Shown: one piece after another, positions 56,263 to 64,000 of the stretch | Position numbering within the stretch: position 1 is the first letter of the stretch | Layout: every line of letters starts with the position of its first letter | NCBI RefSeq assembly: GCF_014280235.1 | Contig: NZ_CP047940.1 | Coordinates: 1,798,001-1,862,000, forward strand | From: Cyanobium sp. NS01 | GTDB taxonomy: Bacteria; Cyanobacteriota; Cyanobacteriia; PCC-6307; Cyanobiaceae | DNA length: 64,000 nucleotides | Direction of reading: 5' to 3' | Notes under the pieces: model-generated | Seen by the model: only the letters and a program-made list of their open reading frames with translations | The model's database searches: none | Told to the model about the DNA's origin: nothing | Made by a program: the position numbers and the translations under genes

Positions 56263-56937
56263 TCAGGCGCCCTCCGCAGGCAGGCCCAGCTCCTGGCGCC
56301 AGGCCAGCAGGGGCCGCTCCCAGCCCTCCTCCAGCCTGGCGGCCACCACCAGGCGGGCGGCCAGGCCCATCGAAAAACCGTGGCTGAGGGCCCGCAGCAG
56401 GGGCTCAAGCGGCTCATCCTCCTGGAGCACATTGAGCAGACCGCCGAAGATCAGCATCACCGCCAGGGGGGAGCGCACCTGGGCCAGGTTGAAGGCCTGC
56501 AGGCCCAGCTCGCCCGGCCCATCCACGCCGAAACCGGTGAGCACGTGCACGATGTCGTGGGTCTCGCGCAGCCGGTGGGTGAGGTACTGCTGCGGCGAGG
56601 TGATCGGCGTGGGATCGATCAGGCTCTCCGCCGTCAGACCCTGGCCGCGCAGGTGCTGGGCGTAGGCATGGCCCAGGCTGCCTGCGGGCAGCGCCAGCAG
56701 CTGATCGAGATCCACCGGGGCGGGCCGCCAGCCGGCTTCCACCAGGGCGGCCATCCCCGGGTGCGCCAGCAGATGGCGCTGCATCTGGGTGGCGAGGGGA
56801 CTGCCCTGCAGATGGCGGGTGATGGCGAACACGTTGTCGAGCTCGCCTGGATGGTTGAGGAACTGACCGAGGCTGGCCACCAACCGCAACGACTCCAGCC
56901 GTTGCCTCAGCTGCTGCATCATCGCGGCCGCGCCCAT
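56263..56937 (-). CDS. Coq4-family protein
   Basis: Protein of 224 residues with the Coq4 zinc-type motif H-D-x2-H-x11-E, read as HDIVHVLTGFGVDGPGE, followed by LGLQAFNLAQ. In mitochondria Coq4 is a ubiquinone-synthesis protein recently linked to C1 decarboxylation/hydroxylation. Cyanobacteria make plastoquinone, so a role in quinone chemistry or assembly is inferred. It lies 20 bases after a nitroreductase gene and 12 bases before the small gene coupled to corA. Confidence 0.88.
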   Translation of the reverse strand: MGAAAMMQQLRQRLESLRLVASLGQFLNHPGELDNVFAITRHLQGSPLATQMQRHLLAHPGMAALVEAGWRPAPVDLDQLLALPAGSLGHAYAQHLRGQGLTAESLIDPTPITSPQQYLTHRLRETHDIVHVLTGFGVDGPGELGLQAFNLAQVRSPLAVMLIFGGLLNVLQEDEPLEPLLRALSHGFSMGLAARLVVAARLEEGWERPLLAWRQELGLPAEGA

Positions 56938-56957
56938 CCAATCAAGCCCAGCATGGA

Positions 56958-57563
56958 TCAGAAGTGGTTCTCCACCACCAGCTCTTCCAGAGGCACCTGA
57001 CCGGGCTTGGGCCAGGGCTCCTTGGTGCCCTTGCCGATGGCCACCAGCGGGCCCATCACATGGTCGGAAGGCAGCTGGATCAGCTGGGCCAGCTGTTCGA
57101 TCTCAAAGCCGATCATCGGGCAGGTCTGATAGCCCATGCCGGTGGCGGCCAGCATCATGGTCATCATCGCCATGCCGATCGAGCGCTGGGCCTCATCGCG
57201 CTGCAGCCACTCGCGGCCTGCGTGGAAGGGGCCCATCCAGCCCACCAGCAGCTCAGCCACCTCCTGGGGTGCATTGACCCAGTAGCGCTCGGGGTTCTTG
57301 GCAAAGGCCCTGGTGTCGGCCGTGAACAGCACCAGCAGGGAGGCGTCGGTGATCTGGGCCTGGTCGTTGCCCAGCTCGGTGCGGATGCGGGCGCGCAGCT
57401 CGGGATCCCGCAGGATCACAAAGCGCCAGTGCTGGATGTTGAAGCTGGTGGGGGCCTGGATGGTGGCCTCCAGCAGGCGGCGCTCCTCCGCAGGCGTCAG
57501 CCGGTGGCTGGGATCGAACTGCTTGACGGCGCGTCGGCTGACAATGGCCTCGAACACATCCAT
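56958..57563 (-). CDS. Nitroreductase-family FMN oxidoreductase
   Basis: Flavoprotein of 201 residues. Typical parts are the N-terminal DVFEAIVSRRAVKQFDPSH, the SFNIQHWRFVILRD segment (Pro-x-Ser-x-Asn-x-Q-W/P-type FMN binding) and the GYQTCPMIGFEIEQL region. It probably reduces nitroaromatics, quinones or other acceptors with NAD(P)H. It is first in the nitroreductase-Coq4-81aa-CorA row, with 56 bases to the upstream small membrane protein gene. Confidence 0.9.
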   Translation of the reverse strand: MDVFEAIVSRRAVKQFDPSHRLTPAEERRLLEATIQAPTSFNIQHWRFVILRDPELRARIRTELGNDQAQITDASLLVLFTADTRAFAKNPERYWVNAPQEVAELLVGWMGPFHAGREWLQRDEAQRSIGMAMMTMMLAATGMGYQTCPMIGFEIEQLAQLIQLPSDHVMGPLVAIGKGTKEPWPKPGQVPLEELVVENHF

Positions 57564-57619
57564 GGGGATCTGGCTGCCTGAAAGGCGGTAGTTGGGGGCA
57601 ACTTAGGGACCAGGGGCCT

Positions 57620-57775
57620 TCAGGGCAGCGTGAAGCCGGAGGTGTTGAGGTGCTTGAGGTCGAGCATCACAACGGTGGACCACACCACCACGGCCAGGCC
57701 CGCCAGCACGCCAAGCACCACCAGGGCACTGATCAGGCGCGATCTGAGGGAGGGGTCGGAGTTCGTCTCGGCCAT
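57620..57775 (-). CDS. Small single-span membrane protein (51 residues)
   Basis: Starts MAETNSDPSLRSRLISALVV; one hydrophobic helix (about 14-36) is followed by LDLKHLNTSGFTLP. I do not recognise a named family, though the conserved look (soluble N-terminus, single span, short polar tail) fits small thylakoid or plasma-membrane subunits of cyanobacteria. The start at 57775 is preferred to an upstream in-frame codon. It diverges from the alpha/beta hydrolase gene, 49 bases apart. Confidence 0.6.
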   Translation of the reverse strand: MAETNSDPSLRSRLISALVVLGVLAGLAVVVWSTVVMLDLKHLNTSGFTLP

Positions 57776-57824
57776 GGGGGACACCAGCAGAACGCCAGTG
57801 TGGCACTGCCCTAGGCCTGGAACG

Positions 57825-61405
<3,581 letters not shown>

Positions 61406-62527
61406 ATGAAGCCAAAGCTAATTCTTCATGTAGGCCCAGGCAAGTGCGGATCTTCGTCTATTCAACAATTCTTTTCAACTCAGAAATCACCTTGCATTGA
61501 GAGGATACGCTTCAAGCTGCTTGCTCCAGCGGTAATTTCCAAGTTGAATAGCAATGATCCAAGCAAGATATTGCTTGAATCAACAAGAGAACAATTGTCT
61601 GCTGATCTGCATGGATGCGATTCGCTTATTCTCAGTCATGAGTTCTTGTTTCAAAATCCATATGCTGTAAATTGGCTCTGCCTCTTGGCAAATACCATAG
61701 CGGAGAAGATATTCGTTATTGGCTATTGCCGGAGGCAGTCTGATTTTCTCGCGTCAGCCTATTCTCAGTGGTTTTTCCGCTCACCAGTGCGAGTTAGGGA
61801 AGTAAACGCAATTGTAAATAGACTGGGATTTGATCCGAGTGTGTTCACAGGACTTGAGCGACAGTTTATTGCCTCGATTGAAAACAACTATGATAGCGCA
61901 AGAATGCTGTCAGGGTACAGCATTCTTGATTGGAACAGCTCTTATAACAGCATCACTCAAGCCACAAATGACTTAAACGTAACAATAAGATGTGGCACTC
62001 TTCCAAATAAAGAAAAAGATCGGCCTCTAATCCAAGACTTCTGCGATAAGGCTGAGCTAAGATTACATGCGGGCATAGAATATTCTTCTCAAGAGAGAGC
62101 CAATAGGAGTTTTGATCCAAATGTTGTGGAAGCGATAAATGCTGCCGTTGGCTTGGGCATTGAAATGATGGGCCCCCACGAAAGCAATGATATTATTAGT
62201 CTAATATCTTCATTGAGCAGAGAGGCAGGCGACCAGAATATCTCATGCGATCTTAATGGCATATTATCTGATCTTGCATCCTATACAGATTGGTATTACT
62301 GGCCAGCAAACCAGACTTTGTGCAATCGCTACGACCTAGAACAAGAATATTTTAAGCCCAGACAGAGTTTTAGCAAGCAAGATGTGCTTGACAGGCTAAA
62401 GCTCGAAAATCACAAGCGAACCACGAATATGTCGGTCAGCATTGAAAGATATCAATTGCTTTCGGCAATGATAATCGAGCTATGCATAACTCTAGCCAGA
62501 GTGGACCGAAATGCACAGGCTACATGA
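61406..62527 (+). CDS. Sulfotransferase-like P-loop protein (horizontally acquired)
   Basis: Protein of 373 residues. The N-terminal HVGPGKCGSSSIQQFF (8-23) is a P-loop like the PAPS-binding loop of sulfotransferases, and the ILSHEFLF...KIFVIGYCRRQSDFLASAYSQWF part fits the 3'-phosphate-binding Arg/Ser region of that fold. It probably modifies a surface sugar or lipid, but acceptor and donor are unknown. Codon use is AT-rich (about 42% GC by eye), unlike everything to the left, pointing to recent transfer. The start is 45 bases after the attC-like GTT. Confidence 0.72.
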   Translation: MKPKLILHVGPGKCGSSSIQQFFSTQKSPCIERIRFKLLAPAVISKLNSNDPSKILLESTREQLSADLHGCDSLILSHEFLFQNPYAVNWLCLLANTIAEKIFVIGYCRRQSDFLASAYSQWFFRSPVRVREVNAIVNRLGFDPSVFTGLERQFIASIENNYDSARMLSGYSILDWNSSYNSITQATNDLNVTIRCGTLPNKEKDRPLIQDFCDKAELRLHAGIEYSSQERANRSFDPNVVEAINAAVGLGIEMMGPHESNDIISLISSLSREAGDQNISCDLNGILSDLASYTDWYYWPANQTLCNRYDLEQEYFKPRQSFSKQDVLDRLKLENHKRTTNMSVSIERYQLLSAMIIELCITLARVDRNAQAT

Positions 62528-62691
62528 ATTTCGTGATCACTCATAAATATGGATCGAGCAAGCAATCTGTTACCGCATAACATCAAGATGCAGAAGACGG
62601 TAGCATTGGCTGTTTCCAGTCCCAAGACCCGTCCCGCTTCTGATCTTGGCATTCCGACTTGATTACCTTCTTGTTCTGAAGTGGCATTGAA
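62528..62691. other. Spacer between the two foreign genes, with GCATAAC box
   Basis: GCATAAC at 62575-62581 is the exact reverse complement of GTTATGC at 61361-61367. ATCAAG (62582-62587) and CTTGAT (62658-62663) form a weak inverted pair. If the upstream element is attC, this would be the R'' end of the cassette's own site, but I cannot find a matching closing GTTRRRY box. Confidence 0.35.
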
Positions 62692-63234
62692 ATGAGCAAA
62701 CATTCTGATCAATCAGACGATCTAATGCAGAGCTGGATCGCAAATGCCGATCTATGGATAGACATCATCCGAGGTGGCGGTATCGAAAGCCGCCGACTCG
62801 TGACAGATCAAGCTATCGTTGACGCGGTGCTCGCTCAACAACCAAAGCGAGTACTCGACCTGGGCTGTGGTGAAGGTTGGTTGGTTCGGAGGCTTTGTCA
62901 ACAAGGAGTTGATGCTGTGGGATTGGACGGCTCACCGACCCTGATTGCAGCGGCTCAGTCTGCGGGAGGTGGCAAGTTTCAGGTTTGCACATACTTTGAA
63001 TTAGCCAACAATCCTAGCCGTGCTGGCAACGGCTTCGATGTGATCTCGGCCAACTTTTCCATTCTCCACCAGGAGGCTGCTGCGCTATTGAAAACCCTTA
63101 GGCGGTTACTCGTACCACGAGGCAGAATCGTGCTGCAGTCGCTACATCCCTGGTCAGTGGCCAATGCGTATTGCGATGGCTGGCGCGAAGAGAGTTTTCA
63201 CGATTTGGAGGGCTCCTGGCTGCCCATGCCTTAG
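62692..63234 (+). pseudogene. Class I SAM methyltransferase, 3'-truncated
   Basis: Frame of 180 residues with SAM motif I VLDLGCGEGWLVRRLCQQG (54-72), GVDAVGLDGS and the FDVISANFSIL motif. The ending HPWSVANAYCDGWREESFHDLEGSWLPMP then stops. Related enzymes continue from the W-PMP position with an aromatic-rich C-terminal part (about 40-50 residues), which is missing in all frames downstream. It is therefore probably a truncated remnant, perhaps still folded. GC is intermediate. It abuts the channel gene by 14 bases, which suggests the right end of the insert is here. Confidence 0.65.
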
Positions 63235-63248
63235 CCCACCGTTCAGGT

Positions 63249-64000
63249 TCAATTCTGCGTTGACTGGAAAGAGCCCCCCACTCTCGGCTCCAGCACCCGC
63301 CGCAACCGCCCCCTGAGCCACTGCAAGGGATTGCCCAGATCCCCCTCCCGCAACAAGCCCCGCTCCCGCAGGCAACTCTCGTAGCTGCGCAACACATCGC
63401 CGCGACGGGCCAGGGCCTGCAGCACGATCTCGGCGAAGTCGGGCCGGTTCTCCAGCAGCAGGCGAACGTTGCCGCTTGGGATCTCGAACAGCACGGCGTC
63501 CTCCTGCACCCACATGGCGGTGGGGTAGGGCACCTGCAACAGCAGAGGCAGTTCGCCGAAGAACTCACCGGGGCCGAAGCTGAATAGCCGGTGGCTGATG
63601 CGCTCGGTTTCGTGGATGGCGCTGATCCTCCCCTCCAGCACCAGATGCAGGGCCCGGCCTGGGTCCCCCTTCTCAACCAGCATCTGCCCCGCCGTCAGCC
63701 GGCGGCGGGCGCCACTGCCCACCAGCTCGCGCAGGCGGCGCGCATCCATGTTGGCGAAGCAGGGGATGGCGGCCAGCTGTTCATCCAGATCAAAAGCCAG
63801 GGGCGCCCCAGGGCCTGCCTCGGGCAGCAACTGCAGAACCTGCTTCTCACCCAGCAGGTGGATGCCGCGCCGCTTCAGGGCCCGGTGGATCGCGTAGTTC
63901 ATGGCGCTGCGCAGCAGCAGCTGGTTCTGGATCTCGGCGGTCCACACCCACAGTTCGAATTCCAGGCCCTCGCGGCCGATCTGGTGCAGCACCACCTTGG
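63249..64000 (-). CDS. Mechanosensitive (MscS-type) channel with cyclic-nucleotide-binding domain, partial
   Basis: The C-terminal ~250 residues are inside the window; the 5' end lies beyond 64000. The first visible part (HQIGREGLEFELWVWTAEIQNQLLLRSAMNYAIHRALKRRGIHLL) is the cytoplasmic C-terminal domain of MscS channels. A CNB/CAP-type domain follows (about residues 78-200; VEKGDPGRALHLVLEG, FGPGEFFGELPLLLQVPYPTAMW). This layout matches bacterial cyclic-nucleotide-gated channels of the MscS superfamily (bCNG). Ligand-gated ion flux is inferred; the PGEFFGELPLL phosphate-binding cassette looks intact but lacks the RxA Arg (PYPTAM). Confidence 0.88.
   Translation of the reverse strand, partial: KVVLHQIGREGLEFELWVWTAEIQNQLLLRSAMNYAIHRALKRRGIHLLGEKQVLQLLPEAGPGAPLAFDLDEQLAAIPCFANMDARRLRELVGSGARRRLTAGQMLVEKGDPGRALHLVLEGRISAIHETERISHRLFSFGPGEFFGELPLLLQVPYPTAMWVQEDAVLFEIPSGNVRLLLENRPDFAEIVLQALARRGDVLRSYESCLRERGLLREGDLGNPLQWLRGRLRRVLEPRVGGSFQSTQN

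Noticed and set aside
62452-62712. 86-codon minus-strand frame across the spacer in the insert
   Set aside because: Overlaps the end of the sulfotransferase-like gene, has no recognisable pattern and would run over the candidate recombination box.

Overview
The window is a dense, very GC-rich (roughly two-thirds G+C by eye) stretch of a cyanobacterial chromosome. Lineage markers are a phycobilisome rod linker of the CpcL type, PsbY, CyanoP/PsbP, a high-light-inducible protein, Ycf54, carotenoid isomerase CrtH, a plant-type ferredoxin and the GlnN-type glutamine synthetase III. The octamer GCGATCGC (HIP1) occurs at least nine times. Complete recC, recB and recD genes and the gene style fit an alpha-cyanobacterium of the Cyanobium/Synechococcus group; this placement is inference.

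Layout. 0.3-10 kb: CbiX chelatase, HLIP, ParB-like protein, cation/proton antiporter with fused stress domains, a free universal stress protein, a Mn2+ exporter-type protein, CpcL, BioA, a histidine phosphatase and a ferredoxin. 10-17 kb: glycogen phosphorylase, an RRM RNA-binding protein, a fatty-acid desaturase, an AraC-type regulator, an unlisted 38-residue membrane peptide and glutamine synthetase III. 17.5-21.8 kb: DUF2811 protein, DoxX, ECF sigma factor, anti-sigma factor, ArsS and ArsM, closely packed on one strand. 21.8-28.6 kb: tRNA-Lys, gamma carbonic anhydrase, PsbY, TrmFO, an Ntn amide hydrolase, CrtH, two hypothetical proteins and a response regulator lacking its phospho-acceptor Asp. 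28.8-33.6 kb: Grx4/BolA pair, an acyltransferase, PdxJ-Ycf54 and a phosphoesterase. 33.6-42.2 kb: recCBD with 4-base overlaps. 42.5-48.4 kb: a DEAD-box RNA helicase, a second RRM protein, an ABC exporter and an LCP protein. 48.4-54.8 kb: FAD oxidoreductase, CyanoP, RecR, LipA, glutamate decarboxylase, a nitrilase and a single-domain globin. 54.8-60.8 kb: a CorA/Coq4/nitroreductase gene row, an alpha/beta hydrolase and KatG.

The most unusual part is 61.2-63.2 kb. Composition drops sharply there, and a sulfotransferase-like gene and a 3'-truncated methyltransferase gene lie between native genes. Just upstream of the first is a structured element that looks like an integron attC site: a GTTATGC box, inverted arms with one extra unpaired base on the left, and a 15-bp perfect hairpin. 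The GTTATGC box has a perfect complement (GCATAAC) just after the first gene, as expected for a mobile gene cassette. No integrase is visible in the window.

Functionally the window is housekeeping plus photosynthesis support: light harvesting (CpcL, HLIP, PsbY, CyanoP, Ycf54, CrtH), metal and ion balance (CbiX, Mn exporter, antiporter, CorA), redox and stress (KatG, Grx4/BolA, globin, USP, ECF sigma), nitrogen and carbon reserves (GSIII, GlgP, Gad), arsenic detoxification (ArsS/ArsM), DNA repair (RecBCD, RecR) and cold/RNA metabolism (helicase plus two RRM proteins). The right edge cuts a cyclic-nucleotide-binding mechanosensitive channel gene.
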